From assembly GCA_011037195.1 (NCBI GenBank), contig JAAEAF010000119.1:1-64000 (forward strand): DNA of 64,000 nucleotides. Reading direction: 5' to 3'. Made by a program: the position numbers and the translations under genes. The DNA comes from Triatoma infestans (lineage: Eukaryota > Arthropoda > Insecta > Hemiptera > Reduviidae). Under the pieces are notes generated by a model. That model searched no databases. It worked only from the letters and a program-made list of their open reading frames with translations, and had not been told where the DNA came from. This document shows, in pieces, positions 1-11,859 of this stretch (its first letter is position 1; the number at the start of each line of letters is the position of its first letter).

Positions 1-159
1 TTCACATCATATATCATAATATTACTGATGTGACGTCATTATACATCTTCTCACCTTTCATTTCTAATATATATAAAAAAAAACACTCTTTTTGATTTTA
101 TTGTCCATTTCTTTTTCTTTTTTTTTAAATTATTTCTGTTTATTTCTTTAATGATTATT

Positions 160-233
160 TTATACCTCTTACTTCAGTGAAGAGGAAATATTATAATCTA
201 TGAAACTTTCGAATATCAAATTTTCACCGCAAA
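160..233 (+). repeat. family A repeat, left-end fragment
   Basis: Contains the left-end hairpin of family A (cctctta...gaagagg) and the following conserved stretch ending in 'ttttcaccg', interrupted by the LINE at 234. Confidence 0.6.
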
Positions 234-1545
234 TGATTCCCAAGCCCAAAAAACCCACTCATAATCCTTCTTCTTACAGACCTATCAGCCTTCTTCCCAT
301 TCTTGGAAAGATCCTTGAGAAATTCCTTATTAAACGCCTTTACCATATCGTAGAACCACTTAATATCATTCCCAATCACCAATTTGGCTTCAGATCCTTT
401 CACTCCTCCATTCAACAAACTCACCGCGCTATAGATACCATCGCCTCCGCCCTTGAGAGCAGACATTATTGCCCAAGTGTCTTTTTAGATATTGAGCAAG
501 CCTTTGATACGGTATGGCATGAAGGTCTTTTGTCAAAGCTCAAGGGCATTTTTCCAAACACCTTTTATCTTATCCTAAAATCGTACCTTCAGATAGATTT
601 TTTAAAGTATGTGAAGGCACCTCACTCTCATCCATTTACCCAATCCACGCAGGAGTTCCTCAGGGGAGTATTCTCGCACCTTTTCTATACCTAATATACA
701 CAGCTGACATTCCCAATCATCCAAACACCTTAGTCTACACATTTGCAGATGATACCGCAATCCTCTCCCCGAACCCGGATCCTGTCAACGCTTCCCGTGC
801 TCTCCAATCTCACCTTACATCCCTCGAGTCCTGGCTTTTAAAGTGGAAAATTAAAGTAAACATTTGCAAATGCAAAAATGTAGTGTTTACTCTAAATCGC
901 AAAACTCTACCTCCAATTTACCTCAATGGAATATCTATTCCGCCTGCTGACCATGTGCGCTATCTTGGACTATTCTTGGACAAAAGACTGACCTGGAAAC
1001 CTCACACACGGCTTAAACGCCTTGACATCAAGATACGTTTTAGAATTCTCTCCAGACTGCTTGGCAAAGGTCGAAATTATCGCTCTCCAACAAAAGACTC
1101 CTTTACATCTCCTTACTGAGACCACTATGGACTTACGGACTGGAATTGTACGGAACTGCCAAGCGTTCTAATCTGAACCGCATCCAAACCATCCAATCCA
1201 GGATCCTCCGCCACATTGCTAGCAGTCCTTTATATGTATCCAACCTAACCCTCCACACGGATCTCAATATTCCTTTTGTTAACACTCTGGCTAATACCCT
1301 TTATAACAGATTCCACAATAAGCTCCTATCACACTCTAATCCTTTAGCCCAGGCCCTCACCTCACATTCCCGGAAATCGTCTACGACGCTTAAGGCGCCG
1401 TTGGCCTCGCGACCTTTTAAACAGCTAGTGGTAGTCATCACTGGATGACCACCAATCAAGTCATTGTAATTATTTCTTAGCTTATTTACTTATTGTAAAA
1501 TTATTTACAGTTGTAAATTTCAAATAAAGAGTTAAAAAAAACAAC
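234..1545 (+). pseudogene. 5'-truncated Jockey-like LINE, reverse transcriptase remnant
   Basis: Remnant of a non-LTR retrotransposon reverse transcriptase, readable in three successive frames (about 234-648, 649-1100 and 1100-1448), so at least two frameshifts break it. Visible RT landmarks are SSYRPISLLP, an F-x-D-I-E-Q-A-F-D palm segment with the catalytic Asp, GVPQGSILAP, FADD at 742-753 (the polymerase box) and LGLFLDKRLTW. The endonuclease domain and all of ORF1 are missing. The 5' end is abrupt: sequence up to about 233 is the start of a family A repeat, so the LINE inserted into family A and was truncated during insertion. The 3' end is A-rich with AATAAA near 1523. The same family recurs at 12.0, 43.2 and 49.1 kb. 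Jockey clade is inferred from motif spacing; another APE-type clade is possible. Confidence 0.85.
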
Positions 1546-1799
1546 AAAAGATTATACTAAATGTGTAAGACATGGAAGTATTGCAGGTTTAAATAACGTC
1601 ATTGTCCGCAAGGGGTATCTGTTGCATCCAATTACTTGGGAAGTGGCGATCCCACGGGTTACATAGCTCAGTTCTACATGCACTTCGTCAGAACAGTACA
1701 CAATACACTTAAACTACATACACTCTAATCTTTACTGACAAGGACAAACACAGTACAAACAGGGCCAAAGTCCCTAGTTAACTGACGTAATCTAAGGGA

Positions 1800-1880
1800 G
1801 AAGAAAGGGATTAGCTCAGTGGTAGCACGCTGGACTAGCAACTCTGAGGTCGCGGGTTCGAATCCAGTACGCTGCCCTAT
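1800..1880 (+). repeat. tRNA-derived SINE-like head
   Basis: Has an A-box-like 'tagctcagtggtag' and a B-box 'gggttcgaatcc' about 35 nt apart, as in a tRNA gene. The T-stem and acceptor stem do not pair properly, so it is read as a tRNA-derived promoter rather than a working tRNA. Family A sequence follows directly. Confidence 0.5.
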
Positions 1881-1884
1881 ACCA

Positions 1885-2112
1885 AGTTACTAAGATATAT
1901 CAAGTTTAAAGAAAATCGTTGGAGCCATTTTTGAGAAAATGGCAAAAAAAGTGAAAAAATTATTTAGTAAAGTGGGGTATATCCGGTTGAGAAATTTTGG
2001 CAGAAATTTTACTTTCGGACGACATGGCGATACCTATACGTAATATCAATTTTGAATTTTCTACGATTTTACGTTTTTGAGCTATGTTGTTCACGTACAT
2101 ACACACACAAAG
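1885..2112 (-). repeat. family A fragment
   Basis: Reverse-orientation family A sequence recognised by 'agtttaaagaaaatcgttgg', 'gagaaaat' and a downstream CA-rich run. Short open frames across it come from the repeat, not from genes. Confidence 0.6.
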
Positions 2113-2117
2113 AGGCA

Positions 2118-2290
2118 AATAGAGAGGGGAATAGTGGTTAGCTTACTGGGCTCCTATGCGGAGGATCCGTGTTCGAGTCCAGCTGTGCTACTCTTAGATT
2201 TGTTCTTCCTAGGAGCCTCTACAGCTCCCTCTACTGCCCCTGCTTCGAGGTGGGCAGTGCACTGAAAAGGTTCTGAGGGACACAATATAT
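2118..2290 (+). repeat. tRNA-derived SINE, copy 1
   Basis: A-box-like 'atagtggttagc' near 2131 and B-box 'gttcgagtcc' at 2171-2180 form a tRNA-like head. The body ('ttcctaggagcctctacagc' and 'gcagtgcactga') is shared with copies at 3250 and, inverted, 58625. This shared head-plus-body layout marks a dispersed SINE family transcribed by RNA polymerase III. No translated product is expected. Confidence 0.65.
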
Positions 2291-3247
2291 CTTTCAGGTT
2301 TCAGTGCAATAATCCCCTTCAATAATCTAAAAATAACGTCATCTACAAGAGGGAATTGATGTGAAAAGAAAAACCCAATAAGACCTAATAGATAGCTAAT
2401 AAGGTCAAGGAAGACATTTTGAAAAATTGTTGCTTTTCTTTCTTTTTGATGGAGAAGACATTTTTTTTTTTAAAGGAAAAGTAGAAAACAATGTATGTGA
2501 TGGATGACATGTGAGTGAGTACGTGACGAAAGCATTTCCAAGTGACCATCAGTATACACATAAACACAAACACAAACAGATACACACTTATACAATGGCC
2601 CCACGCTCACTTACACATACAAACATGAATGTGCGGACTCACATTCAGCGCGACCCCTTTGGGGTAAAAAAAGAAAATCTCATTAATATTTTAGTAAGGG
2701 GTAGGAGAAAAAGCAAATGGACGATCCACGAACGCCTGTCACCCTCGGAGGGGCAGAGACAAACAGAAAAAGAAGAAATAAGGAAACACCGAGCCTGCCT
2801 TCCCTATTCAGACCCTTATGTCAGTTTGTCTACCTGGTCTCCTGGTTATACCAATACAACCCTAGCTAGGGGTGTTGTTGTTTTTTTCTAGTAAATAATA
2901 AAAATAGGTTAGAAAAACACATTTCCCCAAACATTGGATAGGCCCTCAGACAGTAGTAAAACTATCCCACTCTTACGGACACTTTCTATAACTTATCTAT
3001 AAACATGATTATCAATAAACAATTTATTTATCGTTTCTACTTAGTGCTAGAAGCGGAAATTGGAGACGTATCGACAGTGGACCTGAAAAGTTAATGTCGA
3101 AGAAAATCGCCTAAGAGGATGACTTTTTTGGCGATTTTCTCCAACGATTCATTTCAAACAACGCATACTTTAAGAAAAAAAAATATCTGAAGTGGAACAC
3201 TAACAAGATTTTCTCTTACGGCTTTTAATACAATTATAAAAACAATA

Positions 3248-3425
3248 GGGAAGGGAGTAGCTAAGTGGTTAGCGTATTGGGCTCCCACGCGGAGGACCCG
3301 GGTTCGAGTCCAGCTGTGCTATCATTAGATTTTTTCTTCCTAGGAGCCTCTACAGCTCACTGTCCAGTGTGTCTGTAACACTATCCGGAGGACGGCAGTG
3401 CACTGAGAAGGCTCCGGACACCAAT
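3248..3425 (+). repeat. tRNA-derived SINE, copy 2
   Basis: Best-preserved copy. A-box 'tagctaagtggttagc' begins near 3258 and B-box 'gggttcgagtcc' ends near 3311, followed by the same tail body as copy 1. A long A run after 3450 may be the remains of a poly(A) tail. Confidence 0.7.
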
Positions 3426-3689
3426 GACCATAGATGATGCGTGCCTTAAATTAAAAAAAAAAAAAAATTTAAATAAATAAAAAAATCATTTCTCGTGATA
3501 TAAATCTAGAGACGGCAGAGTGATCAGTACCTACCCAAACAGTCAAAGTGATTGTATTGTAGTATAAAAAATAAAACCAATAACATACAACCAACCCTAT
3601 ACAATATATATAATTAACGCCACAAATCCTGCTGAACTGCCTAAACTCAATATTTACCAAAAAAATCTTATATAATAAAAGTGATAGGT

Positions 3690-4165
3690 ATATATCTGTG
3701 CAGTTAGCATTCCAAGTTTAAAGGAAATCGCTCTAGTTATTTTCGAAAAACTCCAAAAATTCAGAAACCTCTTATATAAAGACGTACTTCCGGTTAACCG
3801 ATATTTTCCAAATTTGGGAATTCTAACAATGCTTTTATATGAATATTATATAGGTGGTAAATATGACAAACATTTCAAATAAAAGTGAGGTAATTTATAT
3901 ATATATATAAATATATATAGTATATAAAGTTTAAAGAAAATCGTTAGAGCCATTTACGAGAAAAATCCCGAATAACTGTAAAAAAAAAAAATAATCACTA
4001 AAGACGCACTTCCGGTGAATGGATTTTTTCCGAAACTTTCTTGGCAGAAGCAGCGTTGGTCATATCAAAACGGAATACCAAGTTTTGAGCTTTCTGCGAT
4101 TTTTTTTTTTGTTTTTAAAATAATTGGTTCAAACTGACTGACACACGTACATACATACAGAGCAT
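3690..4165 (-). repeat. family A partial copy
   Basis: Reverse-orientation family A with two internal units: 'aaagtgatagg', 'cttccggtt', then a second 'cttccggtg' near 4010, ending in a CA-rich run. The first terminus is missing. Confidence 0.65.
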
Positions 4166-4174
4166 GCGATAAAA

Positions 4175-4720
4175 ATATTTCTACTTTCTCTTTGTCCCTA
4201 GTAAGAGGAAGTATTGCAATCGTGTCAGATATTCGATATTAAGTTTTCACCGGAAATACTTGTTTTGTAGGGTGTCCTAAATTGAAAAAAATGATTTTTG
4301 GCGAATGTATGTGTGTTTTAACAGAATATCTCAAAAACGAAAAATCGTAGGAAGCTCAAACATGTTATTCCGTTGTGGGTAATACCACCGAATCCGGAAC
4401 TACCAAGTGCAACTCTTTTTACAGAATAGTTTTTGAGTTTTTTGGAATTTTCTCCAAACCTGTAAATTTGGAATGTTTGTTGCATAGATATAGCCCAACT
4501 AACACTCGAACACAAGACCATCGAAACCTGTCGATTGACGAGGAAAACGATAGCAGTGAAGTACCATCCCCTATCGTAAGGACAGGTAATGTAGTATAAT
4601 CCAGACAATCTTTATAACGTAATGCAAGTCTAACGTTAACCTTTTAAAGAAAATTTCTTGATTCAATTGTATTAATTAAGAGAGGTAAGCGAAAGTCGTG
4701 TGAGTGTTTCTTAACGGTTT
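4175..4720 (+). repeat. family A copy, internally rearranged
   Basis: Begins at the left-terminal hairpin near 4185 ('agtaagaggaag') and ends near 4710 with the right-end signature 'gtcgtgtgagtgtttc'. The middle, 4506-4640, is a separate module that recurs inverted at 5438-5573. Confidence 0.65.
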
Positions 4721-5573
4721 TTTTTTTATACAAATACAGCCCTGATGAAGGCTCGATCCAAGGTTTGAAACGTTGGCATATAAGAAGTTTTTTACTGTCC
4801 TATAACCCCGCACCAAAAAAAAAAAAATAATTTTACGACTGTACGACTAGGACAAAAACTAAACATTGGATAAATTTATGTATAATTTATGTACATAATA
4901 TAAATAAATAGTTTCTATTGGTAGATGGTATCTCTAAAAATTATTGCAAATTAAAACTATTAAATTTTTATGGCAATAAATAGAATGAATGAAAAATATT
5001 TTTCAAGACATAAAGAGAAGATATTTCTAGTAGACTATGCTGGGCCACGATGTGACCGTAAATTCTCATATCAGTTGACATTTAATAATTCCCTCTCACT
5101 CTCTCTCCCACCAAGGTAAATAATATGGTAGCCATGGCAACTATATATAGTGATAAATTCTGCCACTAAACTGGAATTTTTATAAAATATTTAGCTGCCT
5201 TTAATATTGTGATGGAATATGGTGTTGGAAGCGTATACTTGCCTTAGGGGCAGTGTAGAAGGGATGGCTTACGTTGCATTTCCCCCGGGGATAAAATTGT
5301 CCCCAGAAAAAATATTAAAATTCAAAAACATCTATTAAAAAATCTGTCGTGTGAAACAATCACACAACTTTCTCTTACTGCAGTTATGATAGTTTTAATT
5401 GACCAATTTTTCGGCAAATTGGCAGTGTTAATTATAGGTTAAGGTTAGACTTGCATTACGTTATAAAGATGTCTGGATTATACTACATTACCTGTCCTTA
5501 CGATAACGGGATGGTACCTTGCCTGCTATCGTTTTCCTCACCAATCGACAGGTTTCTATGGCCTTGTGATCGA
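4506..5573. repeat. inverted repeat pair, ~135-bp arms
   Basis: 4506-4640 matches 5438-5573 in reverse complement with few differences (for example 'ggacaggtaatgtagtataa' against its complement near 5495). The arms contain no protein-coding signal. They may be ends of a foldback element or two copies of one module in opposite family A hosts. Confidence 0.55.
4736..4785 (+). ncRNA. degenerate hammerhead-like motif
   Basis: Contains CTGATGA, then GAAACGTTGG about 18 nt later, the layout reported at ends of Penelope-like elements. The segment between does not form a convincing helix II, so this copy looks decayed. A poly(A) run follows at about 4815. Confidence 0.3.
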
Positions 5574-5639
5574 GAATGGCGGCCGTTCAATCAACCTGCT
5601 CCTACTTCCTAGAGAAGTTCAAAGGATGTTACGAGAATC

Positions 5640-5950
5640 AAATATATTTTCCGTTTTAGCCTGCTTCTTTTTGTGTGGTCATCGACCGTTTCGGGCGTTC
5701 GCCATCATCAGGATGCATTTGTCCTATTTATTAGAACCTAGTTAGGCCCTAATAAAAACATTTAAAGACCAGTCAGTGTATCAACTAAATTTGCTCTGTG
5801 CAAATCTAAGTTATCACACTGTTTGGCAAATGCATCTTGATGATGTGCGAATGCCCGAATGTCGATGACCACAAAAAGAAGCAGGCTATCACGGAAAACA
5901 TCTCTGATGTTTTCCAGCTCTGCGGAACCAACCATAACAACGACGTTACA
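5640..5950. repeat. foldback element with two hammerhead-like motifs
   Basis: Two copies of one unit lie in opposite orientations around a 40-60 nt spacer. The minus motif lies at about 5680-5716 (CTGATGA, GGCGAACGCC, GAAAC, then GGTC and GATG). The plus motif at about 5829-5870 is more decayed. The outer arms share 'cctgcttctttttgtg' with its complement. Related elements lie at 51675, 53232 and 55445. No open reading frame is supported. Confidence 0.6.
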
Positions 5951-6099
5951 AGAAATCTGGTGCCATCCAAAACCGCGAAGAATTAATATTGCTAAGTCGA
6001 ATAATGACCGCCGCTGTCGATGTGCAGCGAAAAAAAAAACAAAAAAATTGTTAATACCATGATTGTACTGAGGAAAACATAACCCGCTGTTCCTCCAGA

Positions 6100-6700
6100 A
6101 CCCAAAATCAATTTTCCCAGGAAAATATTTCAAATAAAAGTGATAGGTATTTATATATATGTAGATGGTAGCCAAGTATCATTATATTATTTTCGAGAAA
6201 ATTCTAAAGAACTCACAAAGCCAATTCTGTAAAGATGCACCTTCGTTTACCCGATTTTCTTCAAATTTGGAATTCTAGCAATGCTTTTATTATATATTAA
6301 TTAATAATATATAGATTGTAGAAACATATTGAAGTGGTACATTATGGGAAAGCAATAAAAACACTATTGTCCCTTCAGAAACCCCCCCTCCCAAATTATC
6401 AATTTTCCTGGGAATTTTTTTTCAAATAAAAATTAAAGATGTTTATATATTTAATATATATAGTAATATATAATATATATAGTTTATATATATATATATA
6501 GTACACAAAGTTTAAAGAAAATCGATGGAGCCATTTTTGAAAAAATTGTGTAAAACTTCAAAAAAAAACCGATTCAGTAATGTGCAGTTGATAGATTTTG
6601 CCAGTGCGGTGGTAATAGCTAAACGAAACACCCAATTCCGAGCTTCCTGCAACTTTTCGTTTTTCAGATATTTTGTTCACACACACACACATTCACAGGA
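6100..6700 (-). repeat. family A partial copy
   Basis: Two family A internal units in reverse orientation, with AT microsatellite at about 6450-6500 and a CA run near 6680. Confidence 0.55.
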
Positions 6701-7419
6701 ATGTTTAGTACTTTTAAGTAGAGCACTTTTTGAGGAAACAGAATTGAAAATATGGATGACAAAAATGGTAGGAAAATATATGTCACACAGCCCCCCCAAA
6801 TTGATAAAGCAATTTATTAATGAAACTAAAAACTGAAACCATCATTTAATCAAATAATTATATAAAATGTTTTTCTAATTAATTAACTTGATTAGTTTAA
6901 GACCCACGTTGTTTAGCTTTTAACTTTGTAAACAACATAGTGTCTGTCATTTCTGTTTGCTCGGCAGACTGTTTGACCATTTGTTTTAATAAGTTAAAAT
7001 TATACCTTTTACATGGTAAATGAAATTAATTAAATTGAAATTAAACAGTTTTTAACCTGAAGGGGTTTTCTAGAACTATATAGAAACATGATATTCCACA
7101 GTGACCTGGTGGAGTGGAATTATGGAATAGTTTTCATTATAGAGACCATTTGTATGTTATTTTACGTAAAGAAATGCCACGAACATACATACGTGATTAA
7201 ACAAATCGTAATTCTCTGAAGTACATAGCATTAATTTCAGTACATAGCATTAACAATGTCTATAAAAATATTAACAATTTTAGAATATTGAAATGTAGTT
7301 TTTTTTTTTGCATTAAGATCGCTAAATTTCATTAAATTTGCAAGAGAATTTTATATCACTGTAATAAACTTTCAATTGCTGCAGTTTATTACAGCTGACG
7401 ACAAAAAAATAACAAATTT

Positions 7420-7505
7420 TATTCTCTCCTACTCCTTCCTGGTGAGATAGTAAGATCGTGTCAAATTTTTGACATTAGTTTTTGCCGGAAATACATGTTT
7501 TGAGG
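7420..7505 (+). repeat. family A left-end fragment
   Basis: Carries the left-terminal signature, 'agatcgtgtcaaattttt' and 'ggaaatacatgttttgagg', then breaks off shortly before the mariner remnant. Confidence 0.55.
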
Positions 7506-7759
7506 TCATACAGCGGTCACCATCATTCTTACTAAAAAGAAGTTGTAGGATATGCCGCATGAATTTACACCTCAATAGGCCGGAGAATCGATACTTGCCA
7601 ATTCTCTTTAAAAAAAAAAAAATCCATCGAATACACTCTTCTGCAATAGAATAGTGAGTGCTATTAGATACAAAATTATTAGATTTACTGACAACTTTAC
7701 TAGGATAGGGGGTTAATGGTTGGATCGCGGTCAAAGGGCATTTCCGGTTTGGTGAAATA

Positions 7760-8275
7760 GGACAATTTTTGAGTAAAAGTCCTATGCTGTGCGTTTTATG
7801 AAACTATAAGTGTGTAATTCATCAGGAATTTGTTCCCAATGGGAATTTCAACGAATTCCATTCTTTACTACCAACAACTACAGATAGAATGTACTCAAAA
7901 ATGCCAAGCGCTATCCAGCGTTGGTGAATCGCGGGTAAGTTTGGTTTCAACAAGATAATGCTCGGCCATACACCTCCCGTCAGACTGAATAAAACGAAAA
8001 TTGAAGAACTAGATTGCATTGAGCTTCCTTTACAACCGCAGGACCGCAGTCCGCACTTAGTTCCAGTGGTCCGACTACCACTGATTTCGGTCCATCTTTT
8101 GGTACAATTTCTTTGCAGAAGAAAATTGAATAAGTTCTAACGAATTTGAAACTGGAGTGCAGGAGTATTTTTTTTATATTCCAAACCCAATGAATGGTAT
8201 CAACGAGGGACCCAACAGCTGGCAGAAATATGGCATTACAACAGTCAATCACAATGGGCTATATTTTGAACATTA
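7760..8275 (+). pseudogene. mariner-family transposase fossil, C-terminal half
   Basis: Remnant of a Tc1/mariner (IS630 superfamily) DNA transposase, the enzyme that cuts and reinserts the element at TA sites. The strongest evidence is WFQQDNARPYTSRQT at about 7943-7987, the conserved block holding the second catalytic Asp. Upstream, CVIHQEFVPNGNFN resembles the segment before it. Downstream, KPNEWYQRG and NHNGLYF match the family's C-terminus. Stops and at least two frameshifts prevent translation. The N-terminal DNA-binding domain is not seen and no terminal inverted repeats were identified, so the copy is old and truncated. It is flanked by family A fragments on both sides. Confidence 0.85.
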
Positions 8276-8283
8276 TTAAAAAA

Positions 8284-9047
8284 CTAAATCTGGTGTGAAG
8301 CACTCACACAACTTTCTCTTATACCAATGTTCAACATTGTAATTGAAAAACTTTTTACTCGCAGTTAGTATACGAAAAAAGATCTAATGAAATTCGTCGG
8401 TGTTTTTATGGTGAATATCACAAAAGCGGATAAAAATTCAGTAAAAACACACTTCCGGTTTGCTAATTTTCTTAACACTCAGAATTTCAACAACGTTATC
8501 AAATTCTAATTAATATTATTGAGATGACAGAATTGTGTAATAAACTGAACTAGCACTTTAGAGGAAACCATTAACCCTACCTCTCCTCCGAAAAGTACCC
8601 TTAAATCAATTTTCCCAAAGAAATGTTTCCAATAAAATTTGTAGCTGTTTGGCTAGGAAATATTACAAGCTGAAAGAAAGTCGTTGGAGCCATTTTTCGA
8701 GAAAATCGCAAAAAAGTAAAAAAAAAAAATCAGTAACGTGCTACTTTCGGTTGAGGAATTTCGACAGATAACCTATTGTCGGATCCCTTAGGTGATACCT
8801 AAACGGAATATCAAGTTTGAACTTTCTACGTTTTTTCGTTTTTGAGCTATGCTGTTCACATACACACACACACTGACCATTTTTTAAACCCCTTTTTTTT
8901 AGGCTCTGTGCTCTGTATGTTTTCTGTTTTGTTTGAGGTACTTACTCAAGGTACCTCAAAAACGTACATTTCCGGTGAAAATCGATATCGAAAAGTTGGC
9001 ACAATTTCGCAATACTTCCTTACTTACTAGGAGTAAGAGAAGGTAAA
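8284..9047 (-). repeat. family A, nearly complete copy
   Basis: Begins with 'tctggtgtgaagcactcac' followed by 'actttctctta' and ends with the hairpin 'cttactaggagtaag'. Length is about 760 bp. Two internal units are recognised by 'cacttccggttt' near 8450 and 'ctttcggttga' near 8745. One of the better copies for defining the element's ends. Confidence 0.75.
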
Positions 9048-9830
9048 AAAAAAATCATAAAAGGTAATAGAAATTGATTCCAAGTTTGCAGAAATTTTTT
9101 TGTCAAATTAAAATTATGTAAATTGCGGCAAGAGAAACGCAGTTTCTCAAGTTTTTTTTTTACTTTTACAAAATTTGGAAAAACTATTCCACTGGTAAAA
9201 TGAATAAATAAAATAAACGCTAGCATATAAATACTTGCCTGCCATAAATGACAAAACTGATGAAGATATTGAAAAAAAACAAAACCTAAATATATATATA
9301 TACAGTTGTAACACTTGTACAAACGGACGCTCATAAATTTCCGCCCTCCCATTTATATATATAGATATGTAATAGTATATATACCTATAACAGAGCAATT
9401 TGGTGGCAGAAATTATTTTTACAACTAGAGAGTGTGTGAGAGAGAGAGTGAATGTGAGAGAGAGACCATAATGGACACTAAGCCTAAAGTCCAGTATACT
9501 TTACAGGTTTTTTTTATATTATACAGTTTGGTTGTGTAATAGTGGGGAGGGACAGTACTTTTTTTTTATGTTACATTGATAATAGATGGCGCACTCTATC
9601 TGTCTGTTGAATCAGGCGGACAGTGAGAGCACCACAGTACGAGGTGAATTACTTACAGGGTGTCACCAGGTTTTTTTATTTTATTTCTTTTACGACATTT
9701 TCCATCCTATCTATCCCGTTTCGGTATTTACAATAAATATTCAAGGGTTATTTCAAATCGACATAATTTTGCCTATATTACATTTACCTATTATTATTGC
9801 ATAGATATATGTTAATAGATCATTTTCTCT
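9048..9830. other. AT-rich stretch, no gene seen
   Basis: Holds short AT and GA microsatellites (about 9290-9380 and 9425-9465). Several short open frames exist, but none has a recognisable domain or exon signal. Confidence 0.5.
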
Positions 9831-10040
9831 TACTCCTCTATTTTAGTGGAATTATTGAGATCGTATCAAATTTTTGAAATTCAGTTTTCACTACCATCAT
9901 ATAATGGGGTGGGGGGAGTCCCGTGTAGGTTTTTTTTTTTGTTTGGCGCGAATTGTCACAGTGTGTTTGTAAACAAAATATCTCACAAACCACAAAATCA
10001 ATCACCGGATATTCCTTTTTGAATTGATTTTCCTCTTAAG
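9826..10040 (+). repeat. family A left-end fragment
   Basis: Left-terminal signature 'tctcttactcc...agtgga', then 'gatcgtatcaaatttttg', broken shortly before the large foldback. Confidence 0.55.
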
Positions 10041-10093
10041 AATACCGTTATGTTTTAAATGTTTAATTATTTGCTGTTTCTTCGATTTACTTT

Positions 10094-11079
10094 ATAACTG
10101 GTTATTTTAAATAAATTGAACCTTTTTCAACAGCCATCAATTTTTTATTTAATAATTTTCCAACGTTTCATGCACTCTACGTGCCATTGTCAAGGAATAA
10201 CAATTCTAGTGTACATTCTGAAATCTTGTTAAACCATATTATACATTAATTTTAAATTTTAATATTGTGCAACATTACTATTATATAGTCCACTAAATAA
10301 TTACCTTGTTAAACATTTAATGGTATTTTACTGTATCTATGTTGAGAGGCTTCGTCCATTTAGATTTAATTATTTTTTCTGTTTTATTCTTTTTATTTAT
10401 ATGCTGTGTATGTATCACCTAAAAAGTGTTGTCAATAATATATTTCTTATTTAGAATATTGATGTTAATAATATGATTCGCCTCAATTAGTATGAAGAGC
10501 ACCACGTGGTTTTTATTGTGGAAAGGAATTTATTTTACTGTATTAGTTATAATGTAGTTGTATTCATATTTTTCATGGCTGTGTTAGTACTGACACCTTG
10601 CTTATGGCAGCTCACGTGGTGGTCTGGGCTGGGATGAACCCTGTTCTATTATCAGATGATTATGTGTCTGATAATAAGCAAGGTGTCAGTACTAACACAG
10701 CCATGACAAATCAATATTCTAAATAAGAAATATATTATTGACAACACTTTTTAGGTGATACATACACAGCATATAAATAAAAAGAATAAAACAGAAAAAA
10801 TAATTAAATCTAAATGCACGAAGCCTCTCAACATAGATACAATAAAATACCATTAAATGTTTAACAAGGTAATTATTTAGTGGACTATATAATAGTAATG
10901 TTGCACAATATTAAAATTTAAAATAAATGTATAATATGGTTTTAAAAAAATTGCAGAATGTACACTAGAATTGTTATTCCTTGATAATGGCACGTAGAGT
11001 GCATGAAACGTTGGAAGATTATTAAATAAAAATTGATGGCTGTTGAAAATGGTTCAATTTATTTAAAATAACCAGTTAT
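10094..11079. repeat. ~1-kb foldback (long inverted repeat) element
   Basis: The outer ends are exact complements ('ataactggttattttaaat' and its reverse). The arms are about 510 bp (10094-10605) and 405 bp (10674-11079), and the left arm holds about 110 bp not present in the right. The central loop has a smaller palindrome around 'attatcaga...tctgataat'. Each arm carries near its outer end a structured motif: GGCAC, loop, GTGC, then GAAACGTTGG (right arm at about 10976-11012). This resembles hammerhead-like motifs of Penelope-type elements, but the core reads TTGATAA or TTGACAA instead of CTGANGA. No coding capacity was found. Confidence 0.75.
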
Positions 11080-11084
11080 GTTTA

Positions 11085-11330
11085 CTTCTCTACTTGAGAA
11101 CGAGGAAAAATTATGCTGATCCGTGTGAAACGTATCGAGTTTTTCATCGAAATACACCATTTTGGGTCCCTCAAAAAAAAGTGGTTTTTTGAAATTAGTC
11201 TATTTGTGGTGTGATCATTATATTCAAACAATGAAAATCCGCGCGGAAAAAGTTCAAACTAATTTTAATTAAATTATTTGGATGTATGGGGTATATAACT
11301 GATTTTTTACGCTGTTTTAGATGGGGGGGG
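11085..11330 (+). repeat. family A-like fragment
   Basis: Diverged left end ('acttctctacttgagaacgagg', partial) followed by 'gaaatacaccattttgggtccc', matching the family A 'gaaatacatgttttgaggtcc' block. Confidence 0.4.
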
Positions 11331-11859
11331 GGATATTAAATGATTTAAACTTCAAATCTTCTCGAAAGGGATCTCGTGAGGTCTGTGTTTATCTAACTGA
11401 GGAGGGATAATAAAAAAGCAGATGAATAGATTTAAATAGAAATATAAATAATTGAAATAAATAAATAGATAAAATATAAAAATATTTCATTCGTCTATAA
11501 ATTATAGTTGATCACATTTTGGAGGAATTAAAACTTATAAATTAATAGAGTCTCCGTCTTGAAGTTTGGGTTTCTTAGCACTTTCATAACTTGACGATGA
11601 ACACGCTTTCGTTAATAAAAAAAATTTGATCTATATATATACGAGTATATACTTCTTCCCTCCACTGAAGAGTGGAAAGAAAGCAAATGTCCCTTTTATG
11701 GTAACTAAAGGTATTTAACCAATAAATGTTCATTATTATTTTCACCCAAACTTCGAAAAAATCCCAGTCTTGAAATTGTACTAAATAGCAATCAATATTA
11801 AATATATTTTCTACTAATATATTTTACTTAATTAAAAATCATGATTTATATATAACTTC

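Noticed and set aside
1804..1876. A functional tRNA gene
   Set aside because: A and B boxes are present, but the T-stem and acceptor stem do not pair; better explained as a SINE head.
9020..9398. Two overlapping minus-strand frames of 110 and 83 codons
   Set aside because: Phe/Tyr/Ile-rich translations of AT-rich DNA without motifs or exon signals.
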